A stretch of DNA of 32,367 bases from Oscillospiraceae bacterium (GCA_035353335.1 DAOPZJ010000029.1:1-32367), one strand, 5' to 3'. Shown: positions 7,040 through 16,193, numbered from the stretch's first letter. Made by a program: numbers and translations. The notes: generated by a model not told the origin, from the letters alone.

Positions 7040-8419
7040 TTATGTTTTATCTCTCTCCGCAAATGCTGCCTTGAAAGCGGCACCGAGTGTAGAAGCCGGA
7101 TAAAGAGTAAACGACTCGGGACAGTGCCCTTTCATCTGCGCATAGCATTTTGTCGGGAGAATACAGCTTTTAAAGCCGAGCTGCATCGCTTCCGCGATGC
7201 GTTGACCGACATTGCCGACCGAACGTATTTCACCGGCGAGACCGATTTCTCCGAAGGCGATCATATCCTCTTTCAGAGGTTTATCAAGTAATCCTGAGGC
7301 CAGTGCAAGACAAACCGCGAGATCTGAAGCAGGTTCGTCCATCCGGAGACCGCCGACTACGTTAAGGTATGTATCATAATCGCCGAACTTTAACCTCCAG
7401 CGTTTTTCAAGCACCGCGATCAGCATACAGCAACGATTATAATCAAAGCCTGAAACCATCCTGCGTGCGTTCCCGAAACCCGCTTGACTGACAAGCGCTT
7501 GGACTTCGCACAGAATCGGTCTTGAGCCTTCCATAAGACAGCCGATGCAGCTGCCGCTGACATGAGTAGGTCGGCCCGAGAGCAGCTCCGCAGAGGGATT
7601 CAGAACCTCCTCAAGCCCGGTATCGCGCATCTCAAACACGCCGATCTCATTGGTCGAGCCGTATCTGTTTTTAGCAGTCCTTAAAATTCGATAACTTAGA
7701 TTTCGTTCACCTTCAAAATATAAAACCACGTCGACGATGTGTTCCATTACTTTCGGTCCTGCAATCGCACCGTCTTTGTTGACGTGCCCGACGAGAAATA
7801 TCGGAATATTGCTCGTTTTGGCCATTCGCATCATCAGATTTGCACATTCGCGGACCTGTGTAATGCTCCCCACCGACGAAGAAATTTCGGGATGAGCCAT
7901 AGTCTGGATGGAGTCAATGATGACCAAATCGGGTTTTTGTGCTTCAACTTGCTCAACGACCGCGCTGATATCGATCTCATTCATGATCAGTAATCCGCCG
8001 CAGTCGATCTTCAGACGATCCGCCCGAAGTTTGATCTGGTGCGCGGATTCCTCGCCGGAGACATATAAAATGTTGCAGCCGCTGCCTAAATTACCGCACA
8101 TCTGAAGCAGAATCGTTGATTTTCCGATGCCGGGGTCTCCACCGATCAACACTAACGATCCGTTGACGATGCCGCCGCCCAAAACCCGGTCGAATTCCCG
8201 AATACCGGTACTTGTCCGCATTTGAACGTCCGATGTGATCTCTTGAAGACGAAGCGGTTTTGAGGCTGAGTGATTGGTCACTTTACTCATTTTTTCATTT
8301 TCGGATTCCAGGAGTTCCTCCGAAAGTGTGTTCCACTCGCCGCAGGAGGGACACTTTCCGATCCATTTTGAGGTTTCGTAACCGCATTGCTGACAGACAT
8401 ATACCATTTTCGTCTTCAT
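7040..8419 (-). CDS. radA: DNA repair protein RadA (Sms)
   Basis: RadA is a RecA-like ATPase and DnaB-type helicase that processes recombination intermediates. The 459-residue protein has the standard three parts: a C4 zinc finger (C9, C12, C23, C26), a RecA-like ATPase with Walker A GGDPGIGKST (93-102), and a C-terminal Lon-protease-like domain. The RadA signature is KNRYG (250-254), where most members have KNRFG; a Phe-to-Tyr change is mild. AAAGGA precedes the ATG. It follows cwlD by 33 bases, so the two probably share a transcript. Confidence 0.95.
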   Translation of the reverse strand: MKTKMVYVCQQCGYETSKWIGKCPSCGEWNTLSEELLESENEKMSKVTNHSASKPLRLQEITSDVQMRTSTGIREFDRVLGGGIVNGSLVLIGGDPGIGKSTILLQMCGNLGSGCNILYVSGEESAHQIKLRADRLKIDCGGLLIMNEIDISAVVEQVEAQKPDLVIIDSIQTMAHPEISSSVGSITQVRECANLMMRMAKTSNIPIFLVGHVNKDGAIAGPKVMEHIVDVVLYFEGERNLSYRILRTAKNRYGSTNEIGVFEMRDTGLEEVLNPSAELLSGRPTHVSGSCIGCLMEGSRPILCEVQALVSQAGFGNARRMVSGFDYNRCCMLIAVLEKRWRLKFGDYDTYLNVVGGLRMDEPASDLAVCLALASGLLDKPLKEDMIAFGEIGLAGEIRSVGNVGQRIAEAMQLGFKSCILPTKCYAQMKGHCPESFTLYPASTLGAAFKAAFAERDKT

Positions 8420-8452
8420 TTTATGGCCGTCCTTTCGAAGATTTTCGATCTT

Positions 8453-9178
8453 TTATGATCTTTCGGATGAGATAATCCCGCCCGCTAAATAGGTGAGAAT
8501 CCCGTTTGCAATGGCCTGCGCCATTTTTCGCTGATACTCCTCAGCCTTCAGAAGCGCTTCCTCTTTGGCATTTGATAAAAACCCGCATTCCACTAAAACC
8601 GCCGGACCTTTTGCGTAACTCATCAAATAGAGGTCCTTCCCTGCCTGTTTTAACTGCTTTTCATTTTCGGGCTGGAGTTCCTTAATCCATTTCTGAATGT
8701 TTTCAGCAAACGTTTTGCTTTTTGGATTTATCATGCCGTAATAAATCATGGTACCGTGAACATATCCGGCTGTAAAGCTGTTTTGGTGTACACTGATGAT
8801 CAAGGCGTTGGGATTCGCGTTGATGATCGTAAGGCGGTTTCTCAAGTCGCTGGTCTTCTTTTGGCGAATCGTCACGGCATCTTCCGAATGGATAGAGATA
8901 TCGGTGCTTCGGATCATCAGCACATTAAGACCTTCACCGGTGAGGAAATCCCTTAAATAAATCGATATATTGAGGTTGATCTCCTTTTCGATACCTCCGG
9001 TGACGCCGACTGCACCTCCGTCCACTCCGCCGTGGCCCGGATCGATGATCACATCGATTTTGCTCGGCGGCACAGACGCCCGCTCCGCACTTTCAGTGAC
9101 ACCGTATGTCAGGAATATCACAGCGGACAGCAAAACCGCTGCCCATTTATATGCCGCTTTTATCGTAAAACCGTTCAT
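8453..9178 (-). CDS. cwlD: N-acetylmuramoyl-L-alanine amidase, CwlD-like
   Basis: CwlD cleaves stem peptides from muramic acid so that muramic-delta-lactam can form in the spore cortex, which is needed for germination. The 241-residue protein is close to B. subtilis CwlD in length. It has an N-terminal signal or anchor (about 8-26) and an Amidase_3 domain. The zinc and catalytic residues are visible: His in DPGHGGVDGG, Glu in GGIEKEINLN, His in SVHQNS and Glu in VLVECGFLSN. I chose the ATG at 9178, six bases after a G-rich site, over 9190, whose site is too close. General autolysins share this fold, so the spore role rests on length and on the sporulating context. Confidence 0.85.
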   Translation of the reverse strand: MNGFTIKAAYKWAAVLLSAVIFLTYGVTESAERASVPPSKIDVIIDPGHGGVDGGAVGVTGGIEKEINLNISIYLRDFLTGEGLNVLMIRSTDISIHSEDAVTIRQKKTSDLRNRLTIINANPNALIISVHQNSFTAGYVHGTMIYYGMINPKSKTFAENIQKWIKELQPENEKQLKQAGKDLYLMSYAKGPAVLVECGFLSNAKEEALLKAEEYQRKMAQAIANGILTYLAGGIISSERS

Positions 9179-9266
9179 ATCAAACCCCATCCCACCGCAA
9201 ATCGGCGTAAAGAATCGGATGAAAAGCGCGTTTTTGTCCGGAGCTTTCTTTCCGATATACAGATTA

Positions 9267-9295
9267 AAGATATGAACAGCCCGTCTTTGGTATTA
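9267..9295 (-). promoter_or_regulatory. Weak sigma-E-like site upstream of cwlD
   Basis: On the minus strand, TAATACC (9295-9289), 14 bases, then CATATCTT (9274-9267). This partly matches the sigma-E consensus and lies about 90 bases before the cwlD ATG. In Bacillus cwlD is a sporulation-expressed gene. The match is poor at the ends of both boxes. Confidence 0.2.
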
Positions 9296-9308
9296 CACCC
9301 GCTTTACT

Positions 9309-10048
9309 TTAAAGTATTTGACCGACCCATGGCATCAATTGATCATATTCGTTTGGTTTGTTGTCGTCAAGCCGTACCGCCGCAATGACCGGAAACCATT
9401 CAAGAATCTTTTCTTCCTCGATGTTTTGAAAGCGGCAATAGGTCTCAAGATAGACCTTTGAAACCTCATTGAAATAAAGCGCATACAGCATGTATGTATA
9501 GCAGACATCGGCATATTTGCAACCCGTCACCGCATTCAGCCAATCGATGATAAAATCTCCGCTCTCCGCACATATGATATTATATCCGTGAAAATCAAAA
9601 TGACAGAGGCAGTTTCCACCCGGTAATCTATTTAACTTCACAATCAAACCGGACTTTTGCACTTCACTCAGCTTCCTTGTTCCGTTGATTTTATATCTGA
9701 TTACATCCTTCAAATAAAGCGGGAGATTTACTTGCGCGGTATGGACGGTGTTTTGAAGATTTATTAACCGATCGATATAGGTTTGCAGTTTTCGGGTTCT
9801 TTAATCATCAAATCCAATAGTGTCTCCCCTTGGATATAGTCCATTTCCAAAATGGGTATCTCATCGTTACTGAGCACTTCATAGATTCTTGCGACCGGAA
9901 GACCGGCATCTTCGGCAACGGTGGTGACGGATGCCTCCCAAAAAGCATCTGTTTTGCGTTTTACCGAGCGAAACGCCTTATATGTAAAGCCGTCCTCCAG
10001 ATAGATGTCCGCATGCGCACCTTTGCCGATTTGATGTGATAATTGCAT
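9309..10048 (-). pseudogene. APH-fold small-molecule kinase gene, broken by one frameshift
   Basis: Two adjacent frames make one protein kinase-like (APH) phosphotransferase of about 246 residues. The first frame (10048-9764) holds the N-lobe with the Gly-rich loop IGKGAHADIY, a candidate ATP-binding Lys in YKAF and the stretch MDYIQGETLLDLM. The second (visible from 9713 to 9309) holds the catalytic HFDFHGYN motif (HxDxxxxN) and the metal-binding Asp in IIDW. Moving by one base at the run of four T at 9789-9792 (plus strand) joins them as ...LQTYIDRLINLQ..., with no stop, so the lesion looks like loss of one base in a run of A on the coding strand. It may be a real pseudogene or a sequence error. 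The first ATG directly follows the stop of the preceding gene (TAGATG). The substrate is unknown. Confidence 0.8.
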
Positions 10049-10624
10049 CTAATTATCCTCTTTATTTTCAGTCTCGTCCTTGTAAATGCTTTTTTGAAGA
10101 ATCGAAAAATTTTTCAAGCCAAGATAATAACTGAGTCCGCCGATTCCTACGATTACAATCGGAAGCATGCTGCCGGCCAGAAGAGCATTCCCTATCGTAT
10201 GATAATCATAATTTAAAGTGATGAACAAAAACGGTGCATTGACTAAATGGAATATCAACCGTGCGGCTGCGTATTTTCCGTCGTTCGCCGCATTCAAGCA
10301 ATTGAACATCAAAATGATATTTATAATGACATATGGAATGCTTACAGCTGCTGAAACGGCAAACCCGCGCAGCGGTTTTCGTTCTATTCGCTTAAAAAAC
10401 ACTTCATCCTTATCATGCACACCTACATTCCACATGCCTGTATAAAGCATATAAGCGAGCAGCGCCAGCGTCAAAACGCTAAGCAGACGTTGGTACCACT
10501 CAGCATCAAAGAAACTGAAAAATGTTCCGTACATAACGATACACAAAACAATGCCGAACAAAATCCGGAAAAGATAACGCAGAGCAATGCGAAAAAAAGA
10601 ATCGTATTTCGTTCCGTTAATCAT
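10049..10624 (-). CDS. Unrecognised integral membrane protein
   Basis: I do not recognise a family. The 191-residue protein has about five hydrophobic segments (near residues 15-35, 44-62, 88-108, 120-138 and 146-168) and a charged C-terminal tail (ETENKEDN). It starts one base after the stop of the methyltransferase gene and ends directly at the start of the kinase gene, so it is locked into the lysA operon. No signal peptide cleavage site or catalytic motif is visible. The tight spacing suggests co-expression, not necessarily shared function. Confidence 0.7.
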   Translation of the reverse strand: MINGTKYDSFFRIALRYLFRILFGIVLCIVMYGTFFSFFDAEWYQRLLSVLTLALLAYMLYTGMWNVGVHDKDEVFFKRIERKPLRGFAVSAAVSIPYVIINIILMFNCLNAANDGKYAAARLIFHLVNAPFLFITLNYDYHTIGNALLAGSMLPIVIVGIGGLSYYLGLKNFSILQKSIYKDETENKEDN

Positions 10625-10625
10625 G

Positions 10626-11351
10626 TTATTTATCCCCTTTCCCTGCGATGTAAAATGTTCTCATCGGATCGTCGCTATTCACTTCCAGAAGAGATAATCC
10701 GGCTTTCTTAAGTGTGCTTTCCACCGTTTTCGGGTTGAACCAATACTCCCGGAAACTCTCGTTACAGCGGATATATTTGCCGTTTCCGACCGCTCTGAAC
10801 AAATCCAGATGATGCCGAATCGAACGCTTCCCCGAAAGTTCCGACTGCCATACACAATATACCATATCCAAATCAAATACCGAGATGTTTTCGGGAAGCA
10901 CTTTAAAAAACTTTTCCTCGGAAATGAGGTCAAAAATGAGCAGCCCGTTTCGGTTCAGAAACAAAGCCGCTCTTTGAAATGCGTGACAAAGCGATGCGGT
11001 ATCGGCGAGGTGATTGAATCCGTCAAGAGCGCATACAATGGCGTCGACCGTGTCGTTAAGATCGAGCTCACGCATGTCCTGGTGCAAAAGCAATGCCTCG
11101 GGATAATCCGCCAGATTGAGCCGCGCCCGGGAAAGCATATTTTCATTGAAGTCGATGCCGGTCATATCGAAACCGCGTTTACAAAGTTCCGCAATCACTT
11201 TTCCGGTTCCGCAGCAAAGGTCGAGAACGGTTTTCGGATAGCAGCCATACTTCGAAAAGACGGATTCGTAATAATCGCATAAAGCCGGATAGTCGAAATC
11301 CATCATATCATCATAAAACTGTGCCAGTTCGTCGTACCCGTTCATGTTCAT
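10626..11351 (-). CDS. Class I SAM-dependent methyltransferase, substrate unknown
   Basis: The 241-residue protein has the SAM-binding motif I LDLCCGTGK (43-51), the acidic end of strand 2 in GIDFNENM (65-72), and later post-I strands (DAIVCALDGFNHL). The N-terminal YDELAQFYDDMMDFDY is typical of small-molecule methyltransferases of the Methyltransf_25/UbiE-like group. Nothing shows the substrate. Its ATG overlaps the lysA stop (ATGA), and the membrane protein follows after one base, so it is part of the lysA operon. An ATG two codons later is also possible. Confidence 0.82.
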   Translation of the reverse strand: MNMNGYDELAQFYDDMMDFDYPALCDYYESVFSKYGCYPKTVLDLCCGTGKVIAELCKRGFDMTGIDFNENMLSRARLNLADYPEALLLHQDMRELDLNDTVDAIVCALDGFNHLADTASLCHAFQRAALFLNRNGLLIFDLISEEKFFKVLPENISVFDLDMVYCVWQSELSGKRSIRHHLDLFRAVGNGKYIRCNESFREYWFNPKTVESTLKKAGLSLLEVNSDDPMRTFYIAGKGDK

Positions 11352-12637
11352 ACATCCAAATGATATAAATCCTCGTAGGTCTCGCGTTTTACAACTATAT
11401 GACTCTCACCGTCTTTGACAAAGACCACCGCGGGTCTCGGAACGCGATTATAATTCGACGCCATGGTATAATTATAAGCGCCGGTCGTCAGAACCGCTAA
11501 AATGTCGCCCGGAACCGGTTTTTGAATCTCCATGTCCTTGCCGATTAAATCACCTGATTCACAGCATCTGCCTGCCACAGCGGCGATATAATTCTTTTTC
11601 TCATTGGCTCTGTTTGCGATCAGGACGGTGTATATTGAGCCGTAGAGTGCATAGCGGGGGTTATCAGTCATTCCGCCGTCGACGGCTATATAGTTACGGA
11701 TGTCTGCAATCTCCTTGACGCTTCCGACTGTGTAGAGCGTTGTTCCCGCTTCGCCGACGATGCTGCGGCCCGGTTCAACTGCAATCTCCGGCAATTCGAG
11801 TCCGAGTTTACCGCATTCATCCATAACGGCTTCTGAGACCATTTTGATTGTCTCTGAGAGCGGCATCGGAGTGTCGGAATCGGTATATTTGACGCCGAGA
11901 CCGCCGCCGAGCGAAAGATGACGGATCGTTTTGCCGGTGGTTTCCTTCACGGTTTTCATAAATGTCAGCATGACCCGAGCCGAATCCATAAAAGGTTCCG
12001 CATCGAAAATCTGTGAGCCGATATGCGAATGCAATCCGATGAGTTCCAGATGAGCATAATTCGAGCAGACGTGCCGAATGGCTTCGAGCGCTTCTCCGTT
12101 CTCCAACGCAAGTCCGAATTTTGAATCGATCTGACCGGTTTTCATATAATCATGGGTATGCGCTTCGATACCAGGTTTGATGCGGAAAGAAACTCTTGTG
12201 ATTTTGCCGAGTGAAGCGCTGATTTTATCAACACGTTCGAGCTCTGTGAGGTTATCGACAATGATGATTCCGACGCCGGATTTGACTGCCAAAACCAATT
12301 CGTCTTCGGTTTTATTATTGCCGTGGAAAAATGCCCGTTCAGCCGGAAATCCCACCGAAAGAGCGGTTGCGAGTTCCCCGCCGGACACTACGTCCGCACA
12401 GATGTCCTCGCGTTTGCAGATGCGATACATCTCTTTGCAGCAAAAGGCCTTGCTTGCATAACAAACGACGGCTTTTCCCCGGTAGTATTTCGAAAAATTA
12501 TCTTTGTACGCTCTGATGGCGGAGAGAATCTTGTCCTCTTCCATGACATAGAGCGGCGTTTGATATTGGTCAGCGAGTTTGAGAGCCGAAATGCCTCCGA
12601 GGGTCAATTCTCCGGTTTGATTGACTTTGATATCCAT
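11348..12637 (-). CDS. lysA: Diaminopimelate decarboxylase
   Basis: LysA decarboxylates meso-diaminopimelate to L-lysine using PLP, the last step of lysine synthesis. The 429-residue protein has normal length. The PLP Lys is K63 in CYASKAF. Other family motifs are visible: GLHSHIGSQI (phosphate and PLP contacts), the Gly-rich LSLGGGLGVKY, EPGRSIVGEAGT, the active-site CESGD, and YNYTMASNYNRVPRP near the end. AGAGG lies five bases before the ATG. It lies 20 bases after the DUF2284 gene and overlaps the methyltransferase gene, so it is the centre of a multi-gene transcript probably starting at tyrS. Confidence 0.96.
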   Translation of the reverse strand: MDIKVNQTGELTLGGISALKLADQYQTPLYVMEEDKILSAIRAYKDNFSKYYRGKAVVCYASKAFCCKEMYRICKREDICADVVSGGELATALSVGFPAERAFFHGNNKTEDELVLAVKSGVGIIIVDNLTELERVDKISASLGKITRVSFRIKPGIEAHTHDYMKTGQIDSKFGLALENGEALEAIRHVCSNYAHLELIGLHSHIGSQIFDAEPFMDSARVMLTFMKTVKETTGKTIRHLSLGGGLGVKYTDSDTPMPLSETIKMVSEAVMDECGKLGLELPEIAVEPGRSIVGEAGTTLYTVGSVKEIADIRNYIAVDGGMTDNPRYALYGSIYTVLIANRANEKKNYIAAVAGRCCESGDLIGKDMEIQKPVPGDILAVLTTGAYNYTMASNYNRVPRPAVVFVKDGESHIVVKRETYEDLYHLDV

Positions 12638-12657
12638 GATTACCTCTTTTGATAAAT

Positions 12658-13194
12658 TTAATTAAACAAGACAATGCCGAAATAGGTGACTGAATTTGCG
12701 CCATTTATATATTTGAATCCGTTCGGTTCTGCCATTTTTGCGACGAACATGCCACAGGATTCCATCGACGGTACCATTTTTTCAGGGAACCGGCAGGATG
12801 CGTCCGGATAGGTACATTTTTCGCAGATGGAGCAGCTTCCTGCACCGAACAGCAGAACTTTCTCGCCGGTTTTTTGCAACTGCTCATTGAAGGAACGCAT
12901 TTTCTGCGTAAATTGATTGCCGATTTCCTGCATACCCTCAAAATCGTAGGAGTCCTCGATTTTACCGATGTAATTAAACATGACTGCGTGTGAAAAAGAC
13001 AGGATTTTTTCTTTCCACTCGGCGATGGGGCCAATTCCCGGGGGGCATCCCCAGGTCTTACCATATCTGCCGCAGGCATTGACCTCACAATTTTTCCGAA
13101 CTTCGTCTTCAAGGGCGATCGAATCAATCGGTATTTCCGAGATCTGATTCATCTCATAAGGGCTCAGAAGTTCTTTAATTTTATCAAAATTCAT
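12658..13194 (-). CDS. DUF2284 cysteine-rich predicted metal-binding protein
   Basis: The 178-residue protein has two cysteine clusters. The first (C36, C41, C50 in NACGRYGKTWGCPPG) is the signature of DUF2284. The second, CSICEKCTYPDASC (C121, C124, C127, C134), has ferredoxin-like spacing and could hold an iron-sulfur cluster; C147 is nearby. No function is established for the family. It lies 13 bases after tyrS and 20 before lysA, so it is co-transcribed with both. A metal or Fe-S role is inference from the cysteines. Confidence 0.85.
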   Translation of the reverse strand: MNFDKIKELLSPYEMNQISEIPIDSIALEDEVRKNCEVNACGRYGKTWGCPPGIGPIAEWKEKILSFSHAVMFNYIGKIEDSYDFEGMQEIGNQFTQKMRSFNEQLQKTGEKVLLFGAGSCSICEKCTYPDASCRFPEKMVPSMESCGMFVAKMAEPNGFKYINGANSVTYFGIVLFN

Positions 13195-13207
13195 ATTGGA
13201 ATATCCT

Positions 13208-14443
13208 TTATTTTAAAATGATTTTATGAAAGATCTTTTTGCCTTTTTTAACGATGACATTGCTTTTTTCGAAAACGCTTAGCGGAATTCTTGTGGTAAA
13301 TGATGTAATTTTATCGTCGTCAACACTGATGCCGCCCTGCTCGATCAACCTGCGTCCTTCTCCGCGTGACGGAGCAAGTTTGGATAGGGTCAGCAGCTTT
13401 AACACTTCAATGCCGTCAGCGTCGAAATCTTCCCTGGTAATCTCAGTGAAGGGCATATTTTCAAGGTCTCCGGTACCGCCGAACAAGGCCTTTGCGGCAG
13501 TCAGGCAACCATCAGCCGCCTCTTTGCCGTGGATCATTTTGGTGATCTCGTAAGCAAGTGTTTCTTTGACTGCGTTGAGCTCGCTTCCGGTAGCCTTTTC
13601 GTAGTCCGCGATTTGTTCAAGCGGAATAAAAGTCAACATCTTCATCGTTTTGATGACGTCCGCATCGTCGATGTTGCGCCAGTATTGGTAGAAATCGTAC
13701 GGCGAGGTCTTGTTAGGATCCAGCCACACCGCGCCCTTTGCGGTTTTGCCCATCTTTTTGCCCTCTGCCGTTAACAGCAGATTGAAGGTCATTGCGTTTG
13801 CGTCCGTACCTTCGATGCGGCGTATGAGTTCGGTACCGCCGAGGATATTTGACCACTGGTCGTCGCCGCCGAACTCCATCGTACAGCCGTATTTACGGAA
13901 CAACATCAGAAAGTCATAGCTCTGCATGGGCATATAGTTGAATTCGATGAAGGAAAGACCTTTTTCCATTCTCGATTTATAGCATTCGAACGTCAACATC
14001 CGGTTGACCGAAAAATGTGCACCGATTTCGCGCAGAAAGTCGATATAGTTGAGCTTGAGCAGCCAGTCGGCGTTGTTGACGAGAATCGCCTTGTTGGGCT
14101 TGTCGCTCGTAAAATCCAAAATCGCTGACATCTGGCCGACAAAACGGCTGCCGTTATATTCAATCTGCTCCTTCGTGAGCATCTGGCGCATGTCGCTGCG
14201 TCCGGAGGGGTCGCCGACCATGGCAGTCCCGCCGCCGATCAGCGCAATCGGTTTGTGCCCGGCTCTCTGCAGGCGCGCCATCGATACGATCGCAAGCAGA
14301 TGGCCGATATGCAGACTGTCGGCAGTCGGATCAAAACCGATATAAAACGTCACGCATTCTTTTTCGAGCTTTTCGGAGATCAACTTCTCGTCCGTAGTCT
14401 GCGCAACAAGCTCTCTTGATTTTAATTCTTCAAAAAGTGTCAT
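13208..14443 (-). CDS. tyrS: Tyrosyl-tRNA synthetase
   Basis: TyrRS charges tRNA-Tyr with tyrosine. The 411-residue protein has the class I signatures HIGH (45-48) and KMGKT (230-234, the KMSKS loop variant), the tyrosine pocket region FGGDDQWSN, and a C-terminal S4 RNA-binding domain (SRGEGRRLIEQGGISVDD). AAGGAG lies seven bases before the ATG. Its promoter overlaps the terminator after recN, and the leader would be only about 24 bases, so there is no room for a T-box, which controls many Firmicute tyrS genes. In B. subtilis the recN gene is followed by spoIVB and spo0A; here tyrS is next. Confidence 0.96.
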   Translation of the reverse strand: MTLFEELKSRELVAQTTDEKLISEKLEKECVTFYIGFDPTADSLHIGHLLAIVSMARLQRAGHKPIALIGGGTAMVGDPSGRSDMRQMLTKEQIEYNGSRFVGQMSAILDFTSDKPNKAILVNNADWLLKLNYIDFLREIGAHFSVNRMLTFECYKSRMEKGLSFIEFNYMPMQSYDFLMLFRKYGCTMEFGGDDQWSNILGGTELIRRIEGTDANAMTFNLLLTAEGKKMGKTAKGAVWLDPNKTSPYDFYQYWRNIDDADVIKTMKMLTFIPLEQIADYEKATGSELNAVKETLAYEITKMIHGKEAADGCLTAAKALFGGTGDLENMPFTEITREDFDADGIEVLKLLTLSKLAPSRGEGRRLIEQGGISVDDDKITSFTTRIPLSVFEKSNVIVKKGKKIFHKIILK

Positions 14444-14473
14444 AACCGGACTCCTTCACAAAGGTATGAAGAA

Positions 14474-14502
14474 AGTATAACAAAAAACGGCGGAAAATTC
14501 AA
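14474..14502 (-). promoter_or_regulatory. Sigma-A type promoter for tyrS, inside the recN terminator
   Basis: On the minus strand, TTGAAT (14502-14497), a 17-base spacer and TATACT (14479-14474). The -35 box overlaps the recN stop codon, and the spacer covers half of the recN terminator. The start would be near 14467, 24 bases before the tyrS ATG. Confidence 0.65.
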
Positions 14503-14517
14503 TCGGTTTTTTCCGCC
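14482..14517 (-). terminator. Rho-independent terminator of recN
   Basis: GGCGGAAAA on the minus strand (14517-14509) pairs with TTTTCCGCC (14497-14489) around an 11-base loop, followed by a T-run (14487-14482). The left arm lies in the last codons of recN (AEK). Confidence 0.75.
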
Positions 14518-16172
14518 TGAGCAATAAGTTCCCGCGCATTGTTTCTCGTAGTTTCGGTGATTTCGGAACCGCCGAGGATGCGGGCGAGTTCGTCCACCCT
14601 GCCCTCGCTGTCCAATTCGGAAACCGTCGTGCGCGTATCGGTTTGGTTTTCGGACTTTTCAATTAACATATGGCTGTCAGCATAAGCGGCAATCTGCGCA
14701 AGGTGCGTCACACAGATGATCTGTCGGTTTTTTGAGACCTGCTTGATTTTGATGCCGATTTTCGCGGCAGTTTTACCGCTGACGCCTGCGTCGATCTCGT
14801 CGAAAATCAAAGTCGGGATATCGTCGTGAGAAGATAAAACGCTCTTAATGGCCAGCATGATGCGGGAGAGTTCGCCGCCCGAAGCGATTTTGGAGATGGA
14901 CTTGGGCGGTTCGCCGATATTCGCGGAAATCAGAAATACAACTTCATCGTATCCCATACTCGAGAGTGGGACTTTTTCGAATACCGCCGTTAATTTGACG
15001 TTCGGCATCTGTAAAAAGGCCAATTCCTTGGCAACCGCGCTCATAAAACGATCGGCGGATGCACGGCGCTTTTCGGAAAGCGTTTTTGCTTTTGTAAAGG
15101 CAATCTGCTTTGCACGTTCAAATTCTTCTTTAAGCTTCTGGGTTTGGAAATCGCTGTCGCATAAAACGTCATATTCCGCTTTCAACTGAGCAAGTTTGGC
15201 TAACATGACTTTCTCATCGTCACCGAATTTACGGCGCAGTTTGTCCAGTATGCTCAGGCGGTCTTCAATCTCGGCCTGCCGCCCGGGATTAAAGTTGAGC
15301 CCGTCAGCCAGATCGGATAAATCAAATGAGATCTCCTGCAGAATGATCGAGACCTCGTTAAGCCGCTTGGAAAGTGCTCCGGCGTTTTCGCAGTATTTAG
15401 CCGTCGTATCCAGTTCCCTGGCACTCTCAATAAGGGATGCGCGTACGCCGTCGGTGTTGGTGTTTCCGTCAATGAGGTTTCGGGTGTTTTCAACGGCTCC
15501 GAGAACCTTTTCGGCGTGAAGAACTAACTGTCTTTCGGCCTCCAACGCTTCAATTTCGCCCTCTTTGAGATGTGCGGATTCTAGTTCGCCGATTTGATAT
15601 TTCAAGATGTCGAGCCGCTCTTCGCGGTCGTTGATGTTTTGCATTAACTTTTCAAGCTCTGTTTTAATGTGTTTTAACTCTATGTATGCCGCTTGATAAT
15701 CGGCGAACGCGTCGGAATATTCCCCGAGCGAATCTAAAATTTCAAGATGGGTATCTTCATCGAGCAGCTTTTGATTATCGTGTTGGCCGTGGATGTTGAT
15801 CAGGTGGTTGCCGAGTTCTTGTAAAAACTGTGCGGTCGCGGGGCGGCTGTTGATTCGTGCCGTGCTTTTTCCACCAACTTGAATTTCTCGCGAGAGAATC
15901 AAATCTCCCTCTTCGGTCTCATATCCGTTTTCATCGAGCAGCTTGAGCACATTGGGTGAGAGCACGGAAAAGGTCGCGCTGACATAGGCCTTCTGAGCAC
16001 CGTAGCGCACAAGGTCCTTTGAAGTTCTCTGTCCCAAAATCGCATTAACCGAATCGATCAATACCGATTTTCCCGCACCGGTCTCGCCGGTCAGCACCGT
16101 GAATCCCGCTTTGAAATCCACATCCGCCGATTTGATGACCGCGACGTTTTCGATATAGAGTTTTGTCAGCAT
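14499..16172 (-). CDS. recN: DNA repair protein RecN
   Basis: RecN is an SMC-like ATPase that acts early at double-strand breaks. The 557-residue protein has Walker A GETGAGKS (29-36), two long coiled-coil arms rich in Glu, Lys and Leu (about 150-370), the ABC signature ASGGELSRIMLAIK, and Walker B TLIFDEIDAGVSG. All parts and family length are present. It follows argR by 21 bases, the conserved argR-recN order of Firmicutes. A terminator begins inside its last codons. Confidence 0.96.
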   Translation of the reverse strand: MLTKLYIENVAVIKSADVDFKAGFTVLTGETGAGKSVLIDSVNAILGQRTSKDLVRYGAQKAYVSATFSVLSPNVLKLLDENGYETEEGDLILSREIQVGGKSTARINSRPATAQFLQELGNHLINIHGQHDNQKLLDEDTHLEILDSLGEYSDAFADYQAAYIELKHIKTELEKLMQNINDREERLDILKYQIGELESAHLKEGEIEALEAERQLVLHAEKVLGAVENTRNLIDGNTNTDGVRASLIESARELDTTAKYCENAGALSKRLNEVSIILQEISFDLSDLADGLNFNPGRQAEIEDRLSILDKLRRKFGDDEKVMLAKLAQLKAEYDVLCDSDFQTQKLKEEFERAKQIAFTKAKTLSEKRRASADRFMSAVAKELAFLQMPNVKLTAVFEKVPLSSMGYDEVVFLISANIGEPPKSISKIASGGELSRIMLAIKSVLSSHDDIPTLIFDEIDAGVSGKTAAKIGIKIKQVSKNRQIICVTHLAQIAAYADSHMLIEKSENQTDTRTTVSELDSEGRVDELARILGGSEITETTRNNARELIAQAEKTD

Positions 16173-16193
16173 ATAAACCGCCTTCTCAAGGTG

